Of a stretch of DNA of 41,232 nucleotides, positions 7,959 to 15,053 are shown piece after piece; position 1 is the first letter of the stretch; each line of letters begins with the position of its first letter. Below the pieces are notes generated by a model. It had not been told where the DNA came from and searched no databases. It saw nothing but the letters and a program-made list of their open reading frames with translations. The stretch covers positions 1 to 41,232 of the forward strand of contig CASEKE010000044.1 in the NCBI GenBank assembly GCA_949288415.1, given 5' to 3'. The position numbers were made by a program, and so were the translations under genes. The stretch is from an uncultured Spirochaetales bacterium. Its GTDB lineage: Bacteria > Spirochaetota > Spirochaetia > Sphaerochaetales > Sphaerochaetaceae.

Positions 7959-7979
7959 GCCCGATATATCGGTTTTCCA

Positions 7980-8741
7980 TCAGCTACGCAAGCAATGACG
8001 TCGTATTTCCGTCATTATGTCGGAACATATGCCATTTCCGGGCCTTCGGCCGATGGAAATATCATGGCAAAATGCCGCCTCCTCCGATCTGGGTCCTTCT
8101 GCAATTACTGAGCCGTCGAACGAGATAAGACGGCTTCTTCCCAGGAACATTTCGTCCCTATCCCCATGCTTTTCCGAACCTCCTCGGTTGGCAAGGACCA
8201 TCGGAATGGCGTTTTCCGCACATCTTGCCAAAGCAAACGCGAGACTTGTTTCACCGCCGAACGCGGCAACGGTCACGAACAGATCCGCATCGGCTTCAAG
8301 ACCATTGCGATATACTTCGGGAAACCATAGATCGAAGCAGACCGACGGAAAAATCCTAAGCCCAGAGGACAGAACGATTACATTGCAGGAATCGCCGGAG
8401 CAGAACGTAGCCTTCTCAAAATCCGTAAGATGCATCTTCCTGTAAATACCTGCCGTGCGGCCATCATCGACTACGTAAAGCGAATCGAAATACTTTCCCC
8501 CGCTTTTCTCGACAGCCCCGAACACTATCACGTTGCCAAGCCTATGCGACAGCTCCTTGAGCCTGTCAGGAAAGTAATTCGCATCGATTCCTTCAAGAAA
8601 ATCCGCATCGACGAAGTAACCATAGTCCGCCAGTTCGGGCAGTACAACCATCTCGGCCGAGCGATCGACCAATGTCTCTATTCTGCGAAGATTCGACATG
8701 ACATCTCTGGACGGAGCTAGTTGAATCACACATGTTCTCAC
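7980..8741 (-). CDS. Carbon-nitrogen hydrolase (nitrilase superfamily, omega-amidase-like)
   Basis: A 253-residue cytoplasmic amidase of the nitrilase superfamily, which hydrolyses carbon-nitrogen bonds through a Glu-Lys-Cys triad. All three positions are visible: the glutamate in VVLPELADYG (about 37), the lysine in YRKMHL (about 102) and the cysteine in SVCFDLWFPE (about 138). The C-terminal part has LANRGG and a strand-rich end as expected. Start is GTG at 8741, whose first four bases GTGA overlap the stop codon of aroB, so the two are translationally coupled. The substrate is not determinable; omega-amidase-type deamidation of alpha-keto acid amides is one family role. The 3' end faces the Cmk-like gene with only 21 bp between. 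Confidence 0.85.
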   Translation of the reverse strand: MRTCVIQLAPSRDVMSNLRRIETLVDRSAEMVVLPELADYGYFVDADFLEGIDANYFPDRLKELSHRLGNVIVFGAVEKSGGKYFDSLYVVDDGRTAGIYRKMHLTDFEKATFCSGDSCNVIVLSSGLRIFPSVCFDLWFPEVYRNGLEADADLFVTVAAFGGETSLAFALARCAENAIPMVLANRGGSEKHGDRDEMFLGRSRLISFDGSVIAEGPRSEEAAFCHDISIGRRPGNGICSDIMTEIRRHCLRS

Positions 8742-9808
8742 AGAACCTTGTACCTCACGCTCTGTATTGTGACCGCCTGAACATACTTCCCATCGATAGC
8801 GGAAAGCACCGGATCCCCTATGTCCCTGAGAAGGACAAACTTAACCGATCCACTGTACTTCTTCTTGTCCTTTCCCAGGGCTTCCGCATAGGCGATCCAA
8901 TCACCTCTTCCGATCCTGTAGTCGACATCGTAACCGTAGAGCCGAAGAAGTTCCATGCCTTTGTCTGCAAGAGGTGCAGGAGTGACGCCGCATAGTTTTC
9001 CTGCCTCGAGAGCCCTTCCGATTCCCCATGCGACGGCCTCGCCATGGCTTATGGAGAAATTCGCGGTGCTCTCGAGCGCGTGGGCGAACGTATGGCCGAA
9101 GTTCAAAAAGCTTCTGATTCCCTTGGTCTCGGACGGATCTTTCTCGATGTATTTGCGCTTCACGTCGAGCGACAGTCCTATCAGCTCAGCGAGAGTATTC
9201 CTATCCCGTCTGAGGATGGCATCCTTGTTGTCTATCAGGTACTCGAAAAGCGCTACATCGTCGGAAAGGAAAGCATGCTTCACGACCTCGCCAAGTCCGC
9301 ATTTGAATTCCTTCGCAGGAAGAGTCCTCAGAGTATCGACGCTTATCAGAACCTCGTCTGCCGGATAGAACGTACCGATCAGGTTCTTTCCACCCTCGTA
9401 ATCTATCGCGGTCTTCCCTCCGAGAGAAGCATCCACCATGGAAAGCAACGTGGTCGGAACGAGAGTCAGCCTGGCACCGCGCATGTAAAGCGAAGCAGCG
9501 AGGGCGGTCATATCGCATACCACACCGCCGCCGAAAGCGATGAAGCGGCTGTCGCGAGCCATGCCGAACGAGAGCGCACGGGATACTATGAGCTCCAGGC
9601 TTCTCAGGTTCTTCTCCCTTTCTCCGGGTTCCAGAATGAGACGACGCTCGGGAAGGTCCCTGAACAGACGTGCGGAGTTCGCATCGAAGACCCACATCAC
9701 ATTGTTTCCATAGCCCGAAAGCTGCTTCGAGAGATCCTTTATGTCCTTTGCGAAGAGGACATCGGTCTTCATCCCGCCGGAGAGCACGACAGTCATTTTC
9801 TTATCCAT
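8738..9808 (-). CDS. aroB: 3-dehydroquinate synthase
   Basis: Second step of the shikimate pathway: converts DAHP to 3-dehydroquinate using NAD and a metal ion. At 356 residues it has normal family length. Signatures include EPGEREKN (about 61), FGGGVVCDMTAL (about 92), VPTTLLSMVDASLGGKTAID (about 117), GGKNLIGTFYP, GLGEVVKHAFL (about 172), and the metal-binding histidines in NFGHTFAHALE (about 240) and SHGEAVAWG (about 256). It is followed by the nitrilase-family gene with a 4-bp GTGA overlap. Other shikimate genes are absent here. The start at 9808 has no convincing Shine-Dalgarno sequence; a TAGACT box ends 7 bases upstream, so a leaderless mRNA is possible. Confidence 0.95.
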   Translation of the reverse strand: MDKKMTVVLSGGMKTDVLFAKDIKDLSKQLSGYGNNVMWVFDANSARLFRDLPERRLILEPGEREKNLRSLELIVSRALSFGMARDSRFIAFGGGVVCDMTALAASLYMRGARLTLVPTTLLSMVDASLGGKTAIDYEGGKNLIGTFYPADEVLISVDTLRTLPAKEFKCGLGEVVKHAFLSDDVALFEYLIDNKDAILRRDRNTLAELIGLSLDVKRKYIEKDPSETKGIRSFLNFGHTFAHALESTANFSISHGEAVAWGIGRALEAGKLCGVTPAPLADKGMELLRLYGYDVDYRIGRGDWIAYAEALGKDKKKYSGSVKFVLLRDIGDPVLSAIDGKYVQAVTIQSVRYKVL

Positions 9809-9814
9809 GATTCC

Positions 9815-9820
9815 AGTCTA
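9815..9820 (-). promoter_or_regulatory. Candidate -10 box placing the aroB start at +1
   Basis: Minus strand TAGACT; its last base (9815) minus seven is 9808, the aroB ATG. The -35 match is poor. Confidence 0.35.
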
Positions 9821-9868
9821 CTCCGTGAAGGGAAAAAATTAAATAGGGTTTCGTCAATTCCGAAGCTA

Positions 9869-9897
9869 AAGACAAACAGAGAAAAAAAATGTATCAT
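9869..9897 (+). promoter_or_regulatory. Candidate promoter of the desulfurase-thiI operon
   Basis: AAGACA (9869-9874), 17 bp, TATCAT (9892-9897). Predicted initiation at about 9904-9906 would nearly coincide with a three-codon ORF (ATG 9906, AAA, TCA, TGA) whose stop overlaps the desulfurase ATG. Confidence 0.4.
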
Positions 9898-9913
9898 CCT
9901 CTTGGATGAAATC

Positions 9914-11044
9914 ATGAACTACTATTTCGACAATGCGGCGACCACTCCGATATCGGAGAGGGCGCTCGAGAAATACATCAGTACGAGCAGGAACATAACG
10001 GGAAATCCCTCGAGCATACACCGCCAGGGAACACAGGCAAAGGAGTACCTCGAGGCGGAACGCCGAAGGATAGCGGACACTCTTGGAATACAGCCCGGGC
10101 AGATTGTCTTCACAAGCGGGGCCAGCGAGGCGATAAGCCGGGTGATGGAATCCCTGCTGTGGCTGAAAAATCCTGGCGCTGTCATCATATCGAAGATCGA
10201 GCACGAGGCCGTGAAGTCCTATGCGGCCATACTGAAGGACAGAGGCTGGGACATAAGATGGCTCAAGGCCAAGGAGGGACATCCGAGCTCTGTCGATCTT
10301 GAAAAGCTCCTTTCCCCAGAGGTCAAGCTTGTAGCAATAATGAGCGTAAACAACGTCACGGGAGCAATCACGGGGATTCCCGAGCTCGTGGCTACGGTAC
10401 GCAACTACGAGAAGAAGACCGGCAGGAAGATCGTGTTCTTTTCCGACAGCGTACAGGCACTCGGAAAGACCGAGCTGGACCTGAAAGGATGGGACGTGGA
10501 CTGCGCATCTTTTTCCTCGCACAAGATCAACGGACCGAGGGGCGTAGGGATGCTCTACATCAAGAACCGCAACTTCCTCCACCCGCTTGCCGCCCAGGGC
10601 GGACAGGAAAACGGATTGAGGGGCGGGACCGAAAACACTCCCGGCATCAGCGCTTTTGCCGAAGCGCTCGTCGAGCTTTACGAGAACAGGGAAGAAAAGG
10701 ACAGGAAAGCGGCGGAAGTATCGTCATTCATCCGGAACGAGCTCGAAACCGCGGGCTTCGAGATACTTTCAAAAGCTCCATGCACACCATACATCATAAG
10801 TGTCGCCACCCCTCTTCCTGCGGAGGTTTTCACGAGGATGCTGATGGACAAGGGGTTCTGCGTCTCATCGGGCTCCGCCTGCAGCAACAATGCCAAGGGA
10901 AAAGGAGAAGGAACGCTCCAGTCGATGGGATTTCCGGCCAGACTGGGAGAAAACGCCATAAGAATCTCGCTTGCAGAGAATCCGGATATGGAGAGCGCCA
11001 AGGCGCTCGTCGAAGCGATGAAGGAGATTGCAGATGCCAGATAA
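9914..11044 (+). CDS. Cysteine desulfurase (NifS/IscS family)
   Basis: A 376-residue PLP enzyme that takes sulfur from cysteine as a protein persulfide. MNYYFDNAATTP starts the protein, as is standard for the family. IEHEAVKSYA carries the PLP-stacking histidine, DSVQALGK the aspartate, and SFSSHKINGPRGVG (about residue 200) the lysine that binds PLP. SSGSACSNNAKGKGEG (about 317) is the mobile catalytic-cysteine loop. The frame is open far upstream to 9044, but that region lies over aroB and has no family similarity, so ATG 9914 is chosen. It overlaps thiI by 11 bp, implying that its sulfur goes to tRNA thiolation (s4U) rather than general Fe-S assembly. No IscU-like scaffold gene is nearby. 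Confidence 0.93.
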   Translation: MNYYFDNAATTPISERALEKYISTSRNITGNPSSIHRQGTQAKEYLEAERRRIADTLGIQPGQIVFTSGASEAISRVMESLLWLKNPGAVIISKIEHEAVKSYAAILKDRGWDIRWLKAKEGHPSSVDLEKLLSPEVKLVAIMSVNNVTGAITGIPELVATVRNYEKKTGRKIVFFSDSVQALGKTELDLKGWDVDCASFSSHKINGPRGVGMLYIKNRNFLHPLAAQGGQENGLRGGTENTPGISAFAEALVELYENREEKDRKAAEVSSFIRNELETAGFEILSKAPCTPYIISVATPLPAEVFTRMLMDKGFCVSSGSACSNNAKGKGEGTLQSMGFPARLGENAIRISLAENPDMESAKALVEAMKEIADAR

Positions 11045-12269
11045 GCTCTATTTGATCAAGGAAGGAGAAATATCCCTCAAAGGCGGGAACAGGAACCTGT
11101 TCGAGAAAAGGCTGAGGCAGAACATAAAGGACAAACTCGGAAGCTACGGAGTATCGATCGGCAAGCAGAAAGGGCGTATATATCTCGGCATCGACGAGAG
11201 CGCACCGGACCAGGAGGTCGAGAAAGCTCTCAAGACCACGTTCGGAATAACGGGATTCGCTCGGGCCTACACGACGGAAAAGGACATCGAGGCTATGAGA
11301 GAGACTGCAAGGCAGATACTTCCCCTTTCCGATTTCGCCTCGGGCAAAGGCACGTTCAAGATCGACGCACGCAGAGAGGACAAGAGCTTCCCGCTCTCAA
11401 GCTACGACATTTCCGTCGACCTCGCATCGACAGTCCATGAGATGTACCCAGAGCTCGAGGTGGATCTGAAGAATCCGGACCATACGCTTCACGTCGAGGT
11501 ACGCAAGGAAGTATACATGTACACGGATTCCAGGAAAGGACCGGGCGGACTTCCGGTGCAGACGGCCGGACGCGGCATGATTCTTCTTTCCGGTGGAATC
11601 GACAGCCCGGTAGCTGCAATCAGCATGGCCAAGCGCGGAATGAAGCTGGACTGCATATACTTCCATGCATATCCGTACACCAGCGAACTGGCTCTCGAGA
11701 AGGTAAAGAAACTCGCATCCCTGATCGCTCCCTACCTCGGCGGGACAAGACTTTATGTGGTACCGTTCACCGACGGACAGCTGAGAATCAAGAAACTTGC
11801 ATACGAGGATGAGACGACGCTCATGTTCAGGGCAAGCATGATGCAGACCGCCCAGAAGCTGGCGACGGCAAGAAAAGCCTGCGCGATCGTGACAGGAGAA
11901 GCATTGAGCCAGGTGGCATCCCAGACGCTGGAAGCAATGAGCTTCACCGACTCCATGACCGATCTTCTCGTTCTGAGGCCACTCGTCGGAATGGACAAGG
12001 AAGAGATAATCGGGATATCCAAGGAAATAGGAACATACGAGACGAGCATTCTGCCATACGAGGACTGCTGTGTCATCTTCTCTCCGAAGCATCCTATAAC
12101 CCACCCCGTCAAGGAAGTCGTCAGACGGCATTACGAGGCTCTCGGGATGGACGAGGAGATCGACAAGGCGATAGCAGCAACCCAAGTGTTCTACTTCAAT
12201 CCGATGGGACAGGAGGAAGAAAGGAATTCCATGCCGGACAGCGACGGTGAGGATTCAGGACGGGTCTGA
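11034..12269 (+). CDS. thiI: tRNA 4-thiouridine synthase, rhodanese-less form
   Basis: ThiI activates U8 of tRNA with ATP and transfers sulfur to make 4-thiouridine; it can also serve thiamine thiazole synthesis. The 411-residue protein has an N-terminal ferredoxin-like/THUMP region (KEGEISLKGGNRNLFEKRL at about 9-27, then the RNA-binding part to about 165). The PP-loop ATPase motif LLSGGIDSPVAA lies near 183-194. The C-terminal rhodanese domain of the E. coli enzyme is missing; only a short acidic tail follows. This short form is common in other phyla and would need sulfur delivered directly by the adjacent desulfurase. ATG 11034 is chosen over TTG 11028 because AAGGAG (11021-11026) is spaced 7 nt from it. 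The gene ends before a hairpin terminator. Confidence 0.93.
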   Translation: MPDKLYLIKEGEISLKGGNRNLFEKRLRQNIKDKLGSYGVSIGKQKGRIYLGIDESAPDQEVEKALKTTFGITGFARAYTTEKDIEAMRETARQILPLSDFASGKGTFKIDARREDKSFPLSSYDISVDLASTVHEMYPELEVDLKNPDHTLHVEVRKEVYMYTDSRKGPGGLPVQTAGRGMILLSGGIDSPVAAISMAKRGMKLDCIYFHAYPYTSELALEKVKKLASLIAPYLGGTRLYVVPFTDGQLRIKKLAYEDETTLMFRASMMQTAQKLATARKACAIVTGEALSQVASQTLEAMSFTDSMTDLLVLRPLVGMDKEEIIGISKEIGTYETSILPYEDCCVIFSPKHPITHPVKEVVRRHYEALGMDEEIDKAIAATQVFYFNPMGQEEERNSMPDSDGEDSGRV

Positions 12270-12273
12270 TAGG

Positions 12274-12307
12274 ACGGCGGAGCATCGGAAAAGTGCCCCG
12301 CCGTTTT
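12274..12307 (+). terminator. Terminator after thiI
   Basis: Stem ACGGCGG (12274-12280) with CCGCCGT (12298-12304), a 17-nt loop, then a short T-run ending near 12307. GC-rich stem but a short T-tract. Confidence 0.6.
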
Positions 12308-12332
12308 CCGTATTGCCGATGTACGAAAAACA

Positions 12333-12788
12333 TCATGGACAAATTTCCAGCACCTCGTAATCCGATATTGCGAAATGTTCCACAACTGAAGAAAGAAAAT
12401 CGGTACGGACACTGATATACAGCGTGATATCGCGGGCAAGCAGCTTTCCCAGAGCCGGATAGAAGCCTTTTCCGGAATTCTCCAACCGTCCGACCTCGTC
12501 CAGGACCATAACGCTCGCATCGCTTGCGACCAGATAGTCGTTTGCCTTGTTGAAAGCCTCATGCGAATATGAGAAACGGCCCCACGCATCCTGCTGGGAG
12601 AAACGCAGGTCCTGACTAAGCGCCGGATACCTGTGTCCTGTCCTTATCTCCTGGAAGTAATAGTTTCTCTGAGCCTTGTCCTTTACCGTCAGGATTCCGT
12701 CGCAGCCTGAGATCGACGAGGCGACAGTCTTCATCCTCGTTGTCTTTCCGCTGTCCTTCGGTCCCGTTATGAAGATCACCTTTGCCAT
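12333..12788 (-). CDS. THEP1-like P-loop NTPase
   Basis: A 151-residue P-loop NTPase. Walker A is GPKDSGKTT (about 9-17) and Walker B is VMVLDEVGRLE (about 93-103), an arrangement typical of the NTPase_1/THEP1 family. Those proteins resemble nucleoside kinases but are described as nucleoside-triphosphatases, and their cellular role is not settled. The C-terminus ends TLYISVRTDFLSSVVEHF. It is a monocistronic unit between the thiI and trpS terminators. The ATG has no Shine-Dalgarno sequence; a TTGATT-16-TAATAT promoter ends 7 bases upstream, so it is one of the clearest leaderless candidates here. A link to the neighbours is not evident. Confidence 0.78.
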   Translation of the reverse strand: MAKVIFITGPKDSGKTTRMKTVASSISGCDGILTVKDKAQRNYYFQEIRTGHRYPALSQDLRFSQQDAWGRFSYSHEAFNKANDYLVASDASVMVLDEVGRLENSGKGFYPALGKLLARDITLYISVRTDFLSSVVEHFAISDYEVLEICP

Positions 12789-12794
12789 AGGTAA

Positions 12795-12822
12795 ATATTA
12801 CGTGGTTTTCACCCGAAATCAA
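12795..12822 (-). promoter_or_regulatory. Promoter that predicts a leaderless NTPase mRNA
   Basis: Minus strand TTGATT (12817-12822), 16 bp, TAATAT (12795-12800). The last -10 base minus seven is 12788, the ATG. Confidence 0.55.
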
Positions 12823-12925
12823 GAAAACTTGAGCCGGGATCGCGAAAAACGTCAAAGATTACTCCGTGCCGTCGTCCGGAAACGCGGAAAATCCCGTTTT
12901 TTCCATTGTTCCGTCATCGTGCGAC

Positions 12926-12954
12926 AAAAAAGAATGCCGGACGAATCCGGCATT
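12926..12954 (-). terminator. Terminator of the ileS-trpS operon
   Basis: Minus strand stem AATGCCGGA/TCCGGCATT (9 bp, 4-nt loop; 12933-12941 with 12946-12954), then one C and six T residues. It sits just after trpS. Confidence 0.9.
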
Positions 12955-12965
12955 GCTGCACCTAT

Positions 12966-13946
12966 TCAAAGTGCAACGTGCATCTTTTCCTTGATCTTCG
13001 CGAGGTTCTCGTTTCCGATCCTGTTCGCCTTCCGCGTTCCTTCGGCAAGCAGTTCCTTCACCTCAGAGAGGTTGGCCTCGTAGTGTGCCCTCCTCTCTCT
13101 TATCGGATCAAGAATCTCATTGAGCTTTGCGGCAAGCGCCTTCTTGCAGGCCACGCAGCCTATCTGCGCATTGCGACACATTGAGCAGATGTTGTCGACC
13201 TCCGTCTCGTTGAATGCCTTGTGGTACTGATAGACCGTACAGACATCAGGATTGCCGGGAATCTTCACGCTTATCCTGTTCGTGTCAGTGACGGCATTGC
13301 GCACTTTGGCCGCAACGCTTTCGGCACTGTCCGAAAGATAGATGGCATTGCCGAGACTCTTGCCCATTTTCGCATTTCCGTCAAGTCCGCATAGCCTCGA
13401 CACTCTGCTGAGTTTGTACTCCGGTTCGGTGATGTCCGTCCCGTAGAGATCGTTGAATTTCCTCACGATCTTGCGGGCCATCTCGATATGGGGAATCTGG
13501 TCCTCCCCGAAAGGCACAAGATCAGCATTGCAGAACGTTATGTCAGCCGTCTGGGACACAGGATAGCCCAAAAAGCCGTATGTCATCTCCTTGTAACCGT
13601 AGTTTCTGGCCTCGGTCTTGATGGTTGGATTGTGCGATAGCTGGTTGACCGATACGAGCATCGAATAGAAGATCGTGAGCTCGGCGATCGACGAGACCAT
13701 CGACTGCTGGACCAGCGTGACCTTCTCCGGATCGAGTCCTACGGAAAGATTGTCCATCGCAACCTGGTAGATGGAGTCATGTATGAGCTCCGGATTCTCG
13801 AAATGCGTCGTCAATGCCTGTACATCCGCAACCAGTATGAATTCGTCGTAATCGTTCTGCAGCTCCACTCGGCTCCTGAGCGATCCGACGAAATGTCCAA
13901 GATGCAGTTTTCCCGTCGGGCGATCGCCCGTGAGAATCCTTTTCAT
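12966..13946 (-). CDS. trpS: Tryptophanyl-tRNA synthetase
   Basis: Class I synthetase that charges tRNA-Trp. 326 residues, normal for bacterial TrpRS. The HIGH motif reads GKLHLGHFVG (about 12-21) and KMSKS reads AKMGKSLGN (about 193-201). DITFCNADLVPFGEDQ and EYKLSRVSRLCGLDGN are also typical. CSMCRNAQIGCVACKK near residue 265 has a CxxC/CxxC pattern of unclear role. An in-frame ATG 42 bp upstream lies inside fmdB; the start at 13946 is preferred because of AGGAGG 6 nt upstream. It is the last gene of ileS-lipoprotein-fmdB-trpS, 13 bp after fmdB, with a strong terminator behind. A second aminoacyl-tRNA synthetase in the same operon suggests coordinated supply for translation. Confidence 0.96.
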   Translation of the reverse strand: MKRILTGDRPTGKLHLGHFVGSLRSRVELQNDYDEFILVADVQALTTHFENPELIHDSIYQVAMDNLSVGLDPEKVTLVQQSMVSSIAELTIFYSMLVSVNQLSHNPTIKTEARNYGYKEMTYGFLGYPVSQTADITFCNADLVPFGEDQIPHIEMARKIVRKFNDLYGTDITEPEYKLSRVSRLCGLDGNAKMGKSLGNAIYLSDSAESVAAKVRNAVTDTNRISVKIPGNPDVCTVYQYHKAFNETEVDNICSMCRNAQIGCVACKKALAAKLNEILDPIRERRAHYEANLSEVKELLAEGTRKANRIGNENLAKIKEKMHVAL

Positions 13947-13959
13947 TCTTTTCCTCCTG

Positions 13960-14169
13960 TCATGCCTTGGCTGCCGATCCGGCGGCATTTCTGTGGTCGG
14001 TCACATAGAAACCGGACCCGTGGAAAACTATTCCGGGCGCGGCGAGGAGCATTCTCTTCGCCGTCGCCTTGCAGATGGGGCAGTCCTCGTCCTCATCCCT
14101 TTCGTCGATGGTCTTGAAGGCCTCGAACTCATGACCGCACCTTGTGCACTTGTAATCGTAATATGGCAT
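13960..14169 (-). CDS. FmdB family zinc-ribbon protein
   Basis: A 69-residue small protein of the FmdB (zinc ribbon, putative regulatory) family. MPYYDYKCTRCGHEFEAF with the second pair CPIC gives a CxxC-CxxC zinc ribbon, followed by the family segment KRMLLAAPGIVFHGSGFYVTD. The C-terminal tail is alanine-rich. Family function is unproven; the name comes from a formamidase operon regulator. It is inside the ileS-trpS operon: its ATG overlaps the lipoprotein stop codon (TAATG), and trpS begins 13 bp after its end. Confidence in the family is high, but not in any role. Confidence 0.9.
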   Translation of the reverse strand: MPYYDYKCTRCGHEFEAFKTIDERDEDEDCPICKATAKRMLLAAPGIVFHGSGFYVTDHRNAAGSAAKA

Positions 14170-15053
14170 TATAGCAAACCTCCGAAAAGCCCTTCGGCCT
14201 TTCCAAGATAGAGAGCGGCTTCCTCCGCGGAAAGCGGCTTGCGGAAAACCACTGCGCTCTGTCCATCCTGATAGATCATGGCGGAAAGCTGCTTGAAATC
14301 GAGCTTCTCCCCTTTTCTCAGCATTTCTGAAACGACATTGTTCTTCAGCAGAGTCGTGAATGTCTTTGCGTTCTTCTCGCTGGACATCGTGATGTTGGCG
14401 CTCATGACGAAACCGTTCTCTTCCTTATCAATGAAGATAATAGCGGTTTCCATTTCCTTCAAGACCGTAATCGGCAGTTCGAACCCAAGATCGAGCATTG
14501 TTCTGGGATTCTTCACGTAGAAAGCGGCAAGCGACGAGGCCATCAGACTTGAAAGCTCATAGGGAATGAGTATCTCGCGGTTCTCGACCGTTCTGGAATA
14601 TGCCTCGTCGTAATCGCCCGTCGAAAACAGCAGAAGACCGTTCTCCGGTACGCCGACCGATATTCCGGGACTCAGGTAGTATGTCCCGGAATCGGATTTC
14701 ACCTTGTCGAACCCTTCCATGGATGAAAGGGCGATTCCCGTCGTCGTCTTTCCGAAATTCCCCTCGACTGCACCGTAGATGGTGTAATCCTCTACGGTAA
14801 GAGGATATTTCTCCTCTGCCGTCGTTTCCGGATCGAGAGCGACAGAAAGCCGTTCCGCACGTTCCGTGACCGCATTATCCGGCAGAGCCACGGCGTCGGT
14901 CGCCTTGGCCTTGCCAGCATCGACGGTCATCACTATCTCGCTGTCCCGTCCCATGGCCTGGAAGTAGTATTCCCCGGCGTTGAACGGGCTGTGATGTACG
15001 CAGGACGAGAAGATGACTATTACGGAAAGCAGCGGAAGCAGTCTTCTGATCAT
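14169..15053 (-). CDS. Putative lipoprotein of unknown function
   Basis: A 294-residue protein that I do not recognise. It begins with a lipoprotein signal: MIRRLLPLLSVIVIFSSC, with basic n-region, hydrophobic core and a probable lipidated Cys at position 18. The SSC lipobox is looser than the E. coli consensus, as reported for spirochaetes. The rest looks like an alternating alpha/beta exported protein without further membrane segments. Contents include VEDYTIYGAVEGNFGKTTTG, a stretch around ILIPYELSSLMASSL, and FKQLSAMIYQDGQSAVVFRK near the end. Its start overlaps ileS by 4 bp (ATGA) and its stop shares one base with fmdB, so it is tightly co-translated with them. Why an envelope lipoprotein sits in a synthetase operon is unexplained. 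Confidence 0.75.
   Translation of the reverse strand: MIRRLLPLLSVIVIFSSCVHHSPFNAGEYYFQAMGRDSEIVMTVDAGKAKATDAVALPDNAVTERAERLSVALDPETTAEEKYPLTVEDYTIYGAVEGNFGKTTTGIALSSMEGFDKVKSDSGTYYLSPGISVGVPENGLLLFSTGDYDEAYSRTVENREILIPYELSSLMASSLAAFYVKNPRTMLDLGFELPITVLKEMETAIIFIDKEENGFVMSANITMSSEKNAKTFTTLLKNNVVSEMLRKGEKLDFKQLSAMIYQDGQSAVVFRKPLSAEEAALYLGKAEGLFGGLL

Noticed and set aside
7961..7976. CCGATATATCGG palindrome plus TTTT as terminator between the convergent Cmk-like and nitrilase-family genes
   Set aside because: A stem of only four base pairs around TATA is too weak to call with confidence.
9044..9913. Open frame extending the cysteine desulfurase upstream by 290 codons
   Set aside because: It runs antisense to aroB and has no similarity to the desulfurase family; the family start MNYYFDNAATTP is at 9914.
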